NCBI RefSeq assembly: GCF_008312835.1
Contig: NZ_VSKS01000002.1
Span: 496,001-560,000 of the forward strand
DNA length: 64,000 nucleotides
Reading direction: 5' to 3'
From: Streptomyces marokkonensis
GTDB lineage: Bacteria > Actinomycetota > Actinomycetes > Streptomycetales > Streptomycetaceae
Shown here: positions 7,176 to 16,747 of the stretch, one piece after another
Numbering within the stretch: position 1 is the stretch's first letter
Layout: every line of letters begins with the position of its first letter
Notes under the pieces: model-generated
Database searches by the model: none
What the model was told of the DNA's origin: nothing
What the model saw: the letters and a program-made list of their open reading frames with translations, nothing else
Position numbers and translations under genes: made by a program

Positions 7176-8567
7176 ATGAGCCGTTCCGCACACCCCGCCG
7201 GGCCCCGTCACGCCGACGTCCTTCCCGAGGGGCACTACTCCGCGCCGCCCTCCGATCTCAACGCGCTCGACCCCAAGGTGTGGTCCCAGACCGTCACGCG
7301 GAACGAGGACGGCGTGCTCACCGTCGGCGGGATCGACGCCAAGCGGCTCGCGGAGGAGTTCGGCACCCCCGCCTACTTCCTCGACGAGGACGACTTCCGG
7401 GCCCGCGCGCGGGCCTGGCGCACCGCCTTCGGTGACGACGCCGACGTGTTCTACGCCGGCAAGGCGTTTCTGTCCCGGGCCGTCGTGCGCTGGCTGCACG
7501 AGGAGGGGCTGAACCTCGACGTCTGCTCGGGCGGGGAGCTGGCCACCGCCCTGGCCGCCGGGATGCCGGCCGAGCGCATCGCCTTCCACGGCAACAACAA
7601 GTCCGTGGGTGAGATCCGGCGGGCCGTCGAGGCCGGGGTCGGGCGGATCGTGCTCGACTCGTTCCAGGAGATCGTCCGGGTCGCGCACATCGCCCAGGAG
7701 CTCGGAACGCGGCAGCGGGTGCAGATCCGCATCACCGTCGGGGTCGAGGCACACACCCACGAGTTCATCGCCACCGCCCACGAGGACCAGAAGTTCGGCA
7801 TCCCGCTGGCCGGCGGGCAGGCCGCCGAGGCGGTGCGGCGGGCCCTGCGGCTGGACGGCATCGAGCTCATCGGGATCCACTCGCACATCGGGTCGCAGAT
7901 CTTCGACATGTCGGGGTTCGAGGTCGCCGCGCACCGGGTGGTCGGGCTGCTCAAGGAGATCCGTGACGAGCACGGGGTCGAACTGCCCGAGATCGACCTC
8001 GGGGGCGGGCTCGGGATCGCGTACACCAGTGACGACGATCCGCGTGAGCCGCACGAGATCGCCAAGGCGCTGACCGAGATCGTCACCCGGGAGTGCGAGG
8101 CCGCCCGGCTCCGCACGCCGCGTATCTCCGTCGAGCCGGGGCGGGCCATCGTCGGGCCGACCGCGTTCACGCTGTACGAGGTCGGCACGGTCAAGCCGCT
8201 CGACGGGCTGCGGACGTACGTCTCCGTCGACGGCGGGATGTCGGACAACATCCGCACCGCGCTGTACGACGCCGAGTACAGCGTCTCCCTGGTCTCCCGC
8301 AGCTCCGACGCGGAGCCGGTGCTGTGCCGGGTCGTCGGCAAGCACTGCGAGAGCGGGGACATCGTGGTCAAGGACGCCTTCCTGCCGGGTGACCTGGCAC
8401 CGGGTGACCTGCTCGCCGTACCGGCGACCGGGGCGTACTGCCGGTCCATGGCCAGCAACTACAACCATGTCCTGCGCCCGCCGGTCGTCGCCGTCCGCGG
8501 CGGCGAGGCGCGGGTGATCGTCCGGCGGGAGACGGAGGAGGACCTGCTCCGGCTCGACGTCGGGTAG
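7176..8567 (+). CDS. lysA: diaminopimelate decarboxylase
   Basis: 463 residues, PLP-dependent fold-III decarboxylase that converts meso-diaminopimelate to L-lysine, the last step of lysine synthesis. The PLP lysine is Lys96 in VFYAGKAFLS; the SHIGSQI (about 231-237) and GGGLGI (about 270-275) phosphate-binding segments and CSGGEL (about 115-120) are present, with the dimer-interface Cys and Arg-rich region near the C terminus. ATG 7176 is preceded by a weak AGAGAGA. It follows nrtL closely and precedes hom by about 180 bases, in an aspartate-family cluster. Confidence 0.96.
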   Translation: MSRSAHPAGPRHADVLPEGHYSAPPSDLNALDPKVWSQTVTRNEDGVLTVGGIDAKRLAEEFGTPAYFLDEDDFRARARAWRTAFGDDADVFYAGKAFLSRAVVRWLHEEGLNLDVCSGGELATALAAGMPAERIAFHGNNKSVGEIRRAVEAGVGRIVLDSFQEIVRVAHIAQELGTRQRVQIRITVGVEAHTHEFIATAHEDQKFGIPLAGGQAAEAVRRALRLDGIELIGIHSHIGSQIFDMSGFEVAAHRVVGLLKEIRDEHGVELPEIDLGGGLGIAYTSDDDPREPHEIAKALTEIVTRECEAARLRTPRISVEPGRAIVGPTAFTLYEVGTVKPLDGLRTYVSVDGGMSDNIRTALYDAEYSVSLVSRSSDAEPVLCRVVGKHCESGDIVVKDAFLPGDLAPGDLLAVPATGAYCRSMASNYNHVLRPPVVAVRGGEARVIVRRETEEDLLRLDVG

Positions 8568-8744
8568 TCCGGTGCGGTCCTTCGCGCGCGGCCGGACGGC
8601 CGGCGGGGGACCGGCCGGGAAGATCTTCGGTCCCACGGGCCGGGCAAATGAAATAGACGTCTCACGATCCGGACAAAGGGCAGAAACTCCCGTCCGGTGA
8701 GTGAGACTGGTGCAACCGAGACGGTAATCAGGAAACGAGGTCGG
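8568..8744 (+). promoter_or_regulatory. hom leader with palindrome and hairpin
   Basis: The 177-base gap between lysA and hom holds an 8-base palindrome AGACGTCT (8655-8662) within an AT-richer patch (8646-8665), then an inverted repeat CCGGAC (8669-8674)/GTCCGG (8692-8697). The AT-rich patch in such GC-rich DNA suggests a promoter or operator for the threonine genes. GC-rich inverted repeats just after lysA (about 8600-8625) may terminate the lysA transcript. The regulator is unknown. Confidence 0.35.
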
Positions 8745-10037
8745 ATGATGCGTACGCGTCCGCTGAAGGTGGCGCTGCTGGGCTGTGGAGTGGTCGGCTC
8801 AGAGGTGGCGCGCATCATGACGACGCACGCCGACGACCTCGCCGCCCGCATCGGGGCCCCGGTGGAGCTCGCCGGGGTCGCCGTGCGGCGGCCCGACAAG
8901 GTGCGTGAGGGCATCGACCCCGCCCTGGTCACCACCGACGCCACCGCGCTCGTCAAACGCGGCGACCTCGACATCGTTGTGGAGGTCATCGGCGGCATCG
9001 AGCCCGCCCGTACGCTCATCACCACCGCCTTCGAGCACGGCGCCTCCGTCGTCTCCGCGAACAAGGCGCTGCTCGCCCAGGACGGCGCCGCGCTGCACGC
9101 CGCCGCCGGGGAACAGGGCAAGGACCTCTACTACGAGGCCGCCGTCGCCGGCGCCATCCCGCTGATCCGCCCGCTGCGCGAGTCCCTCGCCGGCGACAAG
9201 GTCAACCGGGTGCTCGGCATCGTCAACGGCACCACCAACTTCATCCTCGACAAGATGGACACCACGGGCGCCGGCTACCAGGAGGCGCTCGACGAGGCCA
9301 CCGCGCTCGGGTACGCCGAGGCCGACCCGACCGCCGACGTCGAGGGCTTCGACGCGGCCGCCAAGGCCGCCATCCTCGCCGGGATCGCCTTCCACACGCG
9401 CGTGCGCCTCGACGACGTCCACCGCGAGGGGATGACCGAGGTCACCGCCGCCGACTTCGCGTCCGCGAAGGAGATGGGCTGCACCATCAAGCTGCTCGCC
9501 ATCTGCGAGCGGGCCGAGGACGGTGCGTCGGTCACCGCGCGGGTGCATCCGGCGATGATTCCGCTCAGCCACCCGCTGGCCTCCGTGCGCGGGGCCTACA
9601 ACGCCGTGTTTGTCGAGTCGGACGCCGCCGGGCAGCTGATGTTCTACGGTCCGGGCGCGGGCGGCGCGCCGACCGCCTCGGCCGTGCTCGGGGACCTGGT
9701 CGCCGTGGGGCGCAACCGGATCGGCGGGACCACCGGGCCCGGCGAGTCCGCGTATGCCGCGCTGCCCGTCTCGTCCATGGGCGAGGTCGTCACGCGCTAC
9801 CACATCAGCCTCGACGTGGCCGACAAACCGGGTGTCCTCGCCCAGGTCGCGACCGTGTTCGCGGAGCACGGTGTCTCGATCGACACGGTTCGCCAGTCCG
9901 GCAAGGACGGCGAGGCGTCGCTCGTCGTCGTCACGCACCGTGCGTCCGACGCCGCCCTCGGCGGGACCGTCGAGGCGTTGCGCAAGCTCGACACCGTGCG
10001 TGGTGTCGCCAGCATCATGCGGGTTGAAGGAGAGTAA
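8745..10037 (+). CDS. hom: homoserine dehydrogenase
   Basis: 430 residues. Reduces aspartate semialdehyde to homoserine at the branch point to threonine and methionine. The N-terminal Rossmann fold has VALLGCGVVGSEVA (about 9-22); the catalytic domain includes the conserved GIVNGTTNFIL (about 163-173) and YAEADPTADVEGFDAAAK (about 191-208). The C terminus (about 348-425) is an ACT domain (VADKPGVLAQVATVF), which in relatives mediates feedback inhibition by threonine. The start is ATG 8745 with ACGAGG upstream; the in-frame GTG at 8697 lacks a ribosome site. thrC follows after 6 bases. Confidence 0.95.
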   Translation: MMRTRPLKVALLGCGVVGSEVARIMTTHADDLAARIGAPVELAGVAVRRPDKVREGIDPALVTTDATALVKRGDLDIVVEVIGGIEPARTLITTAFEHGASVVSANKALLAQDGAALHAAAGEQGKDLYYEAAVAGAIPLIRPLRESLAGDKVNRVLGIVNGTTNFILDKMDTTGAGYQEALDEATALGYAEADPTADVEGFDAAAKAAILAGIAFHTRVRLDDVHREGMTEVTAADFASAKEMGCTIKLLAICERAEDGASVTARVHPAMIPLSHPLASVRGAYNAVFVESDAAGQLMFYGPGAGGAPTASAVLGDLVAVGRNRIGGTTGPGESAYAALPVSSMGEVVTRYHISLDVADKPGVLAQVATVFAEHGVSIDTVRQSGKDGEASLVVVTHRASDAALGGTVEALRKLDTVRGVASIMRVEGE

Positions 10038-10043
10038 CCAGCA

Positions 10044-11102
10044 ATGACCCACCAGTGGCGCGGAATCATCGAGGAGTACCGGGACCGCCTGCCGGTATCC
10101 GACAGCACGCCGGTCGTGACGCTCCGTGAGGGCGGTACGCCGCTCGTGCCCGCGCAGGTGCTCTCCGAGCGCACGGGCTGCGAGGTGCACCTCAAGGTCG
10201 AGGGCGCGAACCCCACCGGGTCCTTCAAGGACCGCGGCATGACCATGGCCATCTCGAAGGCGAAGGAGGAGGGGGCCAAGGCCGTCATCTGCGCCTCGAC
10301 CGGCAACACCTCCGCGAGCGCCGCCGCGTACGGCGTGCGGGCGGGCATGGTCTCCGCCGTCCTCGTGCCGCAGGGCAAGATCGCGCTCGGCAAGATGGGC
10401 CAGGCGCTGGTCCACGGGGCGAAGATCCTCCAGGTCGACGGCAACTTCGACGACTGTCTGACGCTCGCCCGCGCGCTGAGCGACAACTACCCCGTGGCGC
10501 TGGTCAATTCGGTCAACCCGGTGCGTATCGAGGGGCAGAAGACCGCGGCCTTCGAGATCGTGGACATGCTGGGCGACGCGCCCGACATCCACGTCCTGCC
10601 GGTGGGCAACGCGGGCAACATCACCGCGTACTGGAAGGGCTACAAGGAGTACGCCGCCGACGGCGTCAGCACCAGGACGCCGCGCATGTGGGGGTTCCAG
10701 GCGTCCGGCAGCGCGCCGATCGTGCGCGGCGAGGTCGTCAAGGACCCCTCGACCATCGCCACCGCCATCCGGATCGGCAACCCGGCCTCGTGGGACTTCG
10801 CGCTCGCCGCGCGGGACGAGTCCGGCGGCGCCATCGACGAGGTGACGGACCGTGAGATCCTGCGCGCCTACCGGCTGTTGGCCTCGCAGGAGGGCGTCTT
10901 CGTGGAGCCCGCCTCCGCCGCGTCGGTGGCCGGTCTGCTGAAGGCCGCCGAGCAGGGCAAGGTCGACCCGGGCCAGAGGATCGTGTGCACGGTCACCGGC
11001 AACGGTCTGAAGGACCCGGACTGGGCCGTCGCCGGCGCGCCGCAGCCGGTCACCGTTCCCGTCGACGCGGCGACCGCCGCCCAGCGGCTCGGCCTCGCCT
11101 AG
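10044..11102 (+). CDS. thrC: threonine synthase
   Basis: 352 residues, PLP fold-II enzyme that turns O-phosphohomoserine into threonine. The PLP lysine is Lys62 in [12 protein letters not shown]; the phosphate-binding glycine loop is [15 protein letters not shown] (about 182-196), and the SASAAAYG helix start is at about 92-99. The length fits the short (class without N-terminal extension) actinobacterial ThrC. ATG 10044 has AAGGAGAG at 10027-10034. It is in one transcript with hom and is followed by a strong hairpin. Confidence 0.96.
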   Translation: MTHQWRGIIEEYRDRLPVSDSTPVVTLREGGTPLVPAQVLSERTGCEVHLKVEGANPTGSFKDRGMTMAISKAKEEGAKAVICASTGNTSASAAAYGVRAGMVSAVLVPQGKIALGKMGQALVHGAKILQVDGNFDDCLTLARALSDNYPVALVNSVNPVRIEGQKTAAFEIVDMLGDAPDIHVLPVGNAGNITAYWKGYKEYAADGVSTRTPRMWGFQASGSAPIVRGEVVKDPSTIATAIRIGNPASWDFALAARDESGGAIDEVTDREILRAYRLLASQEGVFVEPASAASVAGLLKAAEQGKVDPGQRIVCTVTGNGLKDPDWAVAGAPQPVTVPVDAATAAQRLGLA

Positions 11103-11109
11103 ACCGCAC

Positions 11110-11152
11110 CGCCCTTGCACCCGCCGCCCTCCGCACGGCGGGCGTAAGGGCG
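11110..11152 (+). terminator. hairpin after thrC
   Basis: Nested perfect arms: CGCCCTT (11110-11116)/AAGGGCG (11146-11152) outside and CCCGCCG (11120-11126)/CGGCGGG (11136-11142) inside. It starts 8 bases after the thrC stop and separates thrC from thrB, so thrB probably has its own promoter in the following 290 bases. Confidence 0.65.
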
Positions 11153-11445
11153 CGCCGACCTGGGGACGTCACCGACGAGGGGTGCACAGGGGGCTCGCGA
11201 CACGCATCGTGCGCCTCCTGTGCGCCCTATGTCGCCACTGAACCTTTCTTCGATAGGCTGTACTGAACCCGCCCGCCGCATATGCCGCGGTCGTGCGTCG
11301 TCCCCACGGTCCGGAAAGCGGCCGGGAACGACCCGGAAAGCGGCCGGCCACCCCGGTCTGCGGCGGCCCCAGGGTTTTCGTACGTCATCGAATGTCCATG
11401 GAATGTCATTCGACAGTCACGCAGCTCAAGGAGAGTCTTCGAGCG
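11153..11445 (+). promoter_or_regulatory. thrB upstream region
   Basis: A roughly 290-base gene-free stretch between the thrC hairpin and thrB. A TAGGCT -10-like hexamer lies at 11254-11259 in an AT-richer patch, but no convincing -35 is spaced correctly. Nothing else is recognised. Confidence 0.3.
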
Positions 11446-12363
11446 ATGGCCGGTCCAGCCTTCCGCGCCGCCGCCGTCCGGGTGCGCGTCCCCGCCACCA
11501 GCGCCAACCTCGGCCCGGGCTTCGACGCCCTCGGCCTCGCGCTGGGGCTGTACGACGACGTGGTCGTCCGGGTGGCCGACTCCGGGCTGCACATCGACAT
11601 CGCGGGTGAGGGCAGCGAGACCCTCCCGCGGGACGAGCGCCATCTCCTCGTACGCTCTCTGCGCACCGCCTTCGACCTGCTCGGCGGACAGCCGCGCGGC
11701 CTCGAGATCGTCTGCGCCAACCGCATCCCGCACGGCCGGGGACTGGGCTCCTCCTCGGCCGCCATCTGCGCCGGAATCGTCGCCGCCCGCGCCGTGACGA
11801 TAGGGGCCGACGCCAAGCTCGACGACACCGCGCTGCTCGAACTGGCCACCGAGATCGAGGGCCACCCCGACAACGTCGCGGCCTGTCTGCTGGGCGGATT
11901 CACCCTGTCCTGGATGGAGGGCGGCGCGGCCCGGGCCATCAGGATGGAACCCGCCGATTCCATCGTTCCGGTGGTTTTCGTGCCCGGGAAGCCGGTCCTC
12001 ACCGAGACCGCGCGCGGACTGCTCCCGCGCACCGTGCCGCACGTCGACGCCGCCGCCAACGCGGGCCGTGCCGCCCTGCTCGTCGAGGCGCTGACCAGGC
12101 GCCCCGAGCTGCTGCTGCCCGCCACCGAGGACCGTCTGCACCAGGAGTACCGCGCCCCGGCCATGCCCGAGAGCGCCGCCCTGGTGGAGCGGCTGCGCGG
12201 GGACGGCATCCCCGCAGTGATCTCCGGCGCCGGACCCACGGTCATGGCGCTGGTGGACGCGGGCACGGCCGACAAGGTCGAAGCACTGGCCGGCGCCGAC
12301 TGGGCCGCCAATCGGCTCGGTCTCGATGTGCAGGGTGCGAGCGTGCTACCGCTCGCCACCTGA
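11446..12363 (+). CDS. thrB: homoserine kinase
   Basis: 305 residues, GHMP-family kinase that phosphorylates homoserine for ThrC. The N-terminal VRVPATSANLGPGFDALGLAL (about 10-30) and the ATP loop PHGRGLGSSSAAICAG (about 95-110) are family signatures; the C-terminal GAGPTVMAL (about 263-271) is GHMP motif 3. The start is ATG 11446, with AAGGAG at 11428-11433 (12 bases); longer in-frame starts from 11293 add a segment of non-coding character. It is separated from hom-thrC by a terminator, unlike a simple hom-thrC-thrB operon. Confidence 0.94.
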   Translation: MAGPAFRAAAVRVRVPATSANLGPGFDALGLALGLYDDVVVRVADSGLHIDIAGEGSETLPRDERHLLVRSLRTAFDLLGGQPRGLEIVCANRIPHGRGLGSSSAAICAGIVAARAVTIGADAKLDDTALLELATEIEGHPDNVAACLLGGFTLSWMEGGAARAIRMEPADSIVPVVFVPGKPVLTETARGLLPRTVPHVDAAANAGRAALLVEALTRRPELLLPATEDRLHQEYRAPAMPESAALVERLRGDGIPAVISGAGPTVMALVDAGTADKVEALAGADWAANRLGLDVQGASVLPLAT

Positions 12364-12783
12364 CACACGGTTGCCGGATTTCGAGAGGGGGAATGTTTGT
12401 TGGATCCGGTAGTGTTAATCTCAAGTCTGCACCCGACCCCACCATGGCGAGGTGCCTCGTGTCCCCGTCCGGGACAGACATTCTTCCGGGAGCCCCCCAA
12501 GCCGCACTGTGTCCACTGCTACGTACGCGGGCAGTACGTCGTACGCGGACACTGAACGGCCCGACGGTGGGGCTACCCCCTCTGGGGGATCTCCGGAACC
12601 GGTGCGACCACGCCACGTGACACTGGGTGCCACGGCTCGGGGGAGCGCCATCACCAGATATCTCTTCCGCCGCTCAGGCGGACAACCGCCCCGGCACGGT
12701 TCACACAGCAAGGACCGATGCCGGACAGCACAACCGGTCGCCGAGCCAGACAGGCCGACGTCCGCTCCAGGGAAGGACCCTTC
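12364..12783 (+). promoter_or_regulatory. rho leader region
   Basis: 420 bases without a gene. An AT-richer patch near 12391-12420 carries TAGTGT (12410-12415), which resembles a HrdB -10 element, but its -35 is poor. The long leader that follows could serve autoregulation, which is known for rho genes in several bacteria. No attenuator hairpin is obvious. The promoter call is tentative. Confidence 0.35.
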
Positions 12784-14847
12784 GTGAGCGACACCACCGA
12801 TCTGATGGGCGCACGTGTCGAGGAGACCGCTGCCGCGCCCGCCACGGACGCTTCCGCGCCTGCCTCCGGTGCCGGCTCCCGGCGGCGCCGCGGTACCGGC
12901 CTCGAGGGCATGGTGCTGGCCGAGCTGCAACAGGTCGCATCCGGCCTCGGCATCAGGGGCACCGCGCGCATGCGCAAGAGCCAGCTGATCGAGGTCATCA
13001 AGGAGGCGCAGGCCGCCGGTGGAGGTGCCCCCTCCGGGGGAGCTGCCCCGGCCAAGGCCGAGTCCGCCGCCGAGACCAAGCCCAAGCGCCGCGCCACCTC
13101 CCGGACCCGTACGGGTGACACCGCCGAGAAGGGCGACGCCAAGGCCGAGCAGGCCCCCGCCGACAAGGCCGCGGCCCAGCAGCAGATCGAGATCCCCGGC
13201 CAGCCCTCGCCGAAGGCCTCGGCCGAGCAGGCCGAGGAGGCCGCCCCCACCGAGCGCCGCCGCCGTCGCGCCACCGCCGAGGCCGGCGCCCCGGCCGCCG
13301 CGACCGAGACGATCGCCGCCGAGGCGAAGACCGACTCCAAGGCCGAGACCCCGGCCCAGCAGCAGTCGCAGCAGGGCGAGGGCAAGTCCGACCACGACGG
13401 CGGCGAGGGCCGCCGCCGCGACCGCCGTGAGCGCGGCCGCGACCGTGACCGTGGGGATCGCGGGGACCGTGGGGATCGCGGTGACCGTGGTGACCGTGGG
13501 GATCGCGGTGACCGTCGCAGCAAGGGTGACGACCAGCAGCAGAACCAGGGCGGCGGCCGTCAGCAGAACCAGCAGGGCGGCGGAGGCCGCCAGGACGACG
13601 GTTACGACGACGACGGAGGCGGCCGCCGTGGCCGTCGCGGCCGTTACCGCGACCGCCGTGGCCGCCGTGGCCGCGACGAGGTGCAGGAGCCCCAGATCGC
13701 CGAGGACGACGTCCTGATCCCGGTCGCGGGCATCCTGGACATCCTCGACAACTACGCCTTCATCCGGACCTCCGGCTACCTGCCCGGCCCGAACGACGTG
13801 TACGTCTCCCTCGCCCAGGTCCGCAAGAACGGCCTGCGCAAGGGCGACCACATCACCGGCGCGGTCCGCCAGCCCAAGGAGGGCGAGCGCCGCGAGAAGT
13901 TCAACGCGCTGGTCCGCCTGGACTCCGTCAACGGCATGGCGCCCGAACACGGCCGTGGCCGCCCGGAGTTCAACAAGCTCACCCCGCTGTACCCGCAGGA
14001 CCGCCTCCGCCTGGAGACGGACCCGGGCGTGCTCACCACCCGGATCATCGACCTGGTGTCGCCGATCGGCAAGGGCCAGCGCGGTCTGATCGTGGCCCCG
14101 CCGAAGACCGGCAAGACCATGATCATGCAGGCGATCGCCAACGCGATCACGCACAACAACCCCGAGTGCCACCTGATGGTCGTCCTCGTCGACGAGCGTC
14201 CGGAAGAGGTCACCGACATGCAGCGGTCGGTCAAGGGCGAGGTCATCTCCTCGACCTTCGACCGTCCGGCCGAGGACCACACCACGGTCGCCGAGCTCGC
14301 CATCGAGCGCGCCAAGCGCCTGGTGGAGCTGGGTCACGACGTCGTCGTGCTGCTCGACTCGATCACGCGTCTGGGCCGTGCGTACAACCTCGCCGCCCCG
14401 GCCTCCGGCCGCATCCTGTCCGGTGGTGTCGACTCGACCGCCCTGTACCCGCCGAAGCGCTTCTTCGGTGCGGCCCGCAACATCGAGGACGGCGGCTCGC
14501 TGACCATCCTCGCCACCGCCCTGGTGGACACCGGGTCCCGCATGGACGAGGTGATCTTCGAGGAGTTCAAGGGCACCGGCAACGCGGAGCTCAAGCTCGA
14601 CCGGAAGCTCGCCGACAAGCGCATCTTCCCCGCGGTGGACGTCGACGCGTCCGGTACCCGTAAGGAAGAGATCCTGCTCGCCAGCGACGAGCTCGCCATC
14701 GTCTGGAAGCTGCGCCGGGTGCTGCACGCCCTCGACCAGCAGCAGGCGGTCGAGCTGCTCCTCGACAAGATGAAGCAGACGAAGTCGAACGCCGAGTTCC
14801 TGATGCAGATCCAGAAGACGACGCCGACGCCGGGCAACGGCGACTGA
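12784..14847 (+). CDS. rho: transcription termination factor Rho with long insertion
   Basis: 687 residues, versus about 420 in E. coli. Hexameric RNA-dependent ATPase that ends transcription. The N-terminal Rho_N helices (about 38-82, [18 protein letters not shown]) are followed by about 220 residues of low-complexity Ala/Glu/Arg/Gly/Gln-rich sequence, including a run of RGD/GDR triplets (about 219-246) and [18 protein letters not shown]. Then come the RNA-binding cold-shock-like domain (about 300-375) and the ATPase core with Walker A APPKTGKT (about 437-444) and Walker [11 protein letters not shown] (about 520-529). GTG 12784 has GGAAGGA at 12771-12777. Long basic insertions are typical of actinobacterial Rho. 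Confidence 0.96.
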   Translation: MSDTTDLMGARVEETAAAPATDASAPASGAGSRRRRGTGLEGMVLAELQQVASGLGIRGTARMRKSQLIEVIKEAQAAGGGAPSGGAAPAKAESAAETKPKRRATSRTRTGDTAEKGDAKAEQAPADKAAAQQQIEIPGQPSPKASAEQAEEAAPTERRRRRATAEAGAPAAATETIAAEAKTDSKAETPAQQQSQQGEGKSDHDGGEGRRRDRRERGRDRDRGDRGDRGDRGDRGDRGDRGDRRSKGDDQQQNQGGGRQQNQQGGGGRQDDGYDDDGGGRRGRRGRYRDRRGRRGRDEVQEPQIAEDDVLIPVAGILDILDNYAFIRTSGYLPGPNDVYVSLAQVRKNGLRKGDHITGAVRQPKEGERREKFNALVRLDSVNGMAPEHGRGRPEFNKLTPLYPQDRLRLETDPGVLTTRIIDLVSPIGKGQRGLIVAPPKTGKTMIMQAIANAITHNNPECHLMVVLVDERPEEVTDMQRSVKGEVISSTFDRPAEDHTTVAELAIERAKRLVELGHDVVVLLDSITRLGRAYNLAAPASGRILSGGVDSTALYPPKRFFGAARNIEDGGSLTILATALVDTGSRMDEVIFEEFKGTGNAELKLDRKLADKRIFPAVDVDASGTRKEEILLASDELAIVWKLRRVLHALDQQQAVELLLDKMKQTKSNAEFLMQIQKTTPTPGNGD
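13441..13517 (+). repeat. GAC-CGT-GGG/GGT tandem codon repeat inside rho
   Basis: About eight 9-base units of the type GACCGTGGG or GATCGCGGT encode consecutive Asp-Arg-Gly triplets. Individual units differ at third positions, so it is an old, selected protein repeat and not a fresh slippage product. Confidence 0.8.
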
Positions 14848-14875
14848 CGTCCCGCCTTCGGCCGAGTGCCACCTC

Positions 14876-14914
14876 CACGAAGGGCCGCTTCCGTGACGGA
14901 AGCGGCCCTTCGTG
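14876..14914 (+). terminator. rho terminator (19-bp perfect palindrome)
   Basis: CACGAAGGGCCGCTTCCGT (14876-14894) pairs perfectly with 14896-14914 around one central base. It lies 28 bases after the rho stop. There is no U-tract beyond two T residues, as usual in Streptomyces. Confidence 0.85.
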
Positions 14915-15090
14915 CGCGTTGGGGGCAGGTGGGGCGCGAGCGAGACCTTCGCCACAAGGGGCGCCGTGCAACCCTTTGCCGGATTTCCCCGTCTGACCCG
15001 ACGGCGGGACCATGGTGACGTACGGGCCGTGACGGCCATGTCTGCCGGCAAGCGCAGGGGGTAACCGACCGGAGAAGAGCTGAGGAGTAC

Positions 15091-16230
15091 ATGTCTGCCG
15101 AGAGCACACCGGGCCCCGGGATACCGGGGGAGTCCGGTACCACGGGCACGCGCCGCCGGGGCAAGGGGCGCCGCCGCACACCGGGCGGGAAGCGGCACAA
15201 GGGCCTCAAGGTCGTGGCCTGGACCGCGGCGGGCATCGTCGTGCTCGGCGGCACCGGCGCCGGATACCTGTACCTGAAGCTCAACGGCAACATCGACAGC
15301 GTCGACATCGACCAGGCCCTCGGCACCGACCGGCCGGAGAAGGCGGACAACGGCTCGGAGAACATTCTCGTCCTCGGCTCCGACACCCGCGCCGACGGCA
15401 ACAAGGAACTCGGCGGCGGCGCCGACGACGGCAGCGCCCGCTCCGACACCGCGATGATCGTGCACGTCCACGAGGGCCACAAGAAGGCCAGCGTCGTCTC
15501 CCTTCCGCGCGACACCCTCATCGACCGCCCCGCATGCGAGGACACCGAGGGCGGCACCCACCCGGCCGCGAACGGCGTGATGTTCAACTCCGCCTACTCC
15601 ACGGGCGGGGCGGCCTGCGCGGTGAAGACCGTCGAGTCGATCACCGACCTGCGCATGGACCACTACCTGGAGATCGACTTCACCGGCTTCCAGAAGCTGA
15701 TCGACGAGCTCGGCGGCGTCGAGGTCACCACCACCGAGGACATCGAGGACCCCGACAGCCACCTCGACCTCCCGGCGGGCACCCACCGCCTCGACGGCGA
15801 ACAGGCCCTCGGTCTCGTCCGCACCCGGCACGGCGTCGGCGACGGCTCCGACCTCGGCCGCATCCAGCTCCAGCAGGCGTTCGTCAGGGCCCTGGTGCGG
15901 CAGGTCAAGGAGGTCGGCGTCTTCACCAGCCCGAAGAAGCTGTACAGCCTCGCCGACAGCGCCACCAAGGCCGTCACCACCGACTCCGGCCTCGGCTCGG
16001 TGAACTCGCTCATGTCCTTCGCGAGCGGCCTGAAGGGCATCGGCCCCGGCAACATGCACATGATCACCATGCCGGTCCAGTACGACCCGGCGAACGGCAA
16101 CCGCGTCCTCCCGCTGAAGGACAAGTCCCGGCTGGTGTGGGACGCGCTCAGGAACGACGAGCCGATCCCCGTGAGCGCCACGCAGGACACGGCCACGGGT
16201 GAGGCGAGGGGCGTGGTCGACGCCGGTTAG
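15091..16230 (+). CDS. LytR-CpsA-Psr (LCP) family cell-wall ligase
   Basis: 379 residues. A basic cytoplasmic N terminus (about 1-35), one membrane segment (about 42-64) and an extracytoplasmic LCP domain. Conserved parts: [10 protein letters not shown] (about 91-100), the [10 protein letters not shown] strand (about 115-124), SLPRDTLID (about 136-144) with the phosphate-binding Arg-Asp, and [21 protein letters not shown] (about 244-264). LCP proteins transfer undecaprenyl-linked glycopolymers to peptidoglycan. ATG 15091 has GAGGAG at 15082-15087. It stands alone between rho and rpmE, each with its own spacer. The polymer attached is not deducible. Confidence 0.88.
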   Translation: MSAESTPGPGIPGESGTTGTRRRGKGRRRTPGGKRHKGLKVVAWTAAGIVVLGGTGAGYLYLKLNGNIDSVDIDQALGTDRPEKADNGSENILVLGSDTRADGNKELGGGADDGSARSDTAMIVHVHEGHKKASVVSLPRDTLIDRPACEDTEGGTHPAANGVMFNSAYSTGGAACAVKTVESITDLRMDHYLEIDFTGFQKLIDELGGVEVTTTEDIEDPDSHLDLPAGTHRLDGEQALGLVRTRHGVGDGSDLGRIQLQQAFVRALVRQVKEVGVFTSPKKLYSLADSATKAVTTDSGLGSVNSLMSFASGLKGIGPGNMHMITMPVQYDPANGNRVLPLKDKSRLVWDALRNDEPIPVSATQDTATGEARGVVDAG

Positions 16231-16420
16231 GGGGCCGTGTCGATGTGCGGCTCCGCCGCGCGGGCGCGGCCGGCCCCCGCCGGGCCCGCGGGGAACAAAA
16301 GACGGCAACCCCCGGTTTTGGGTGATGGCCCCAGTCCTGGCAGACTGGTACGTCGGCCCCGGTTCACGCTCCCGCACCCCGCGGCAGCGACCCGGTGCCC
16401 TCCCGAACCTAGGAGACACC

Positions 16421-16642
16421 TTGAAGCGCGACATCCACCCCGAGTACGTCGAGACGCAGGTCAGCTGCACCTGCGGCGCGTCGTTCACCACCCGCAGCAC
16501 GATCTCCGGCGGCGCCATCCGCGCCGAGGTCTGCTCCGAGTGCCACCCGTTCTACACGGGCAAGCAGAAGATCCTCGACACCGGTGGCCGTGTGGCCCGC
16601 TTCGAGGCCCGCTTCGGCAAGGCCGCCGGCTCCAAGAAGTAG
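16421..16642 (+). CDS. rpmE: 50S ribosomal protein L31, zinc-binding type
   Basis: 73 residues. The C+ form with CTCG (about 16-19) and [13 protein letters not shown] (about 37-49) giving a four-cysteine zinc site. In Streptomyces a zinc-free paralogue elsewhere is made under zinc limitation through Zur, so this would be the zinc-replete version and a zinc store. The start is TTG 16421 with AGGAG at 16411-16415, 5 bases apart; ATG/GTG starts upstream are in non-coding sequence. It precedes prfA, as is common. Confidence 0.93.
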   Translation: MKRDIHPEYVETQVSCTCGASFTTRSTISGGAIRAEVCSECHPFYTGKQKILDTGGRVARFEARFGKAAGSKK

Positions 16643-16747
16643 CGAGCCCCATACCGCCGGTCCACGGCCGCGCCCCCGCCCGGGGCAGGCCGGGACCGGC
16701 GTTTTTGGTCGCCCGCCCCTTCACCCACGCAATCGCAGGAGCCCAAG

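Noticed and set aside
13441-13517. Possible CRISPR array in the rho repeat region
   Set aside because: Units are 9 bases, contiguous and in frame with no spacers; it is a coding repeat. The same reasoning excludes the 54-bp array at 59522-59683.
12421-16518. 1365-residue minus-strand open frame opposite rho and the LCP gene
   Set aside because: Shadow of GC-rich coding strand; it crosses two real genes and their terminator, and its product is Arg/Gly/Val-rich without recognisable domains.
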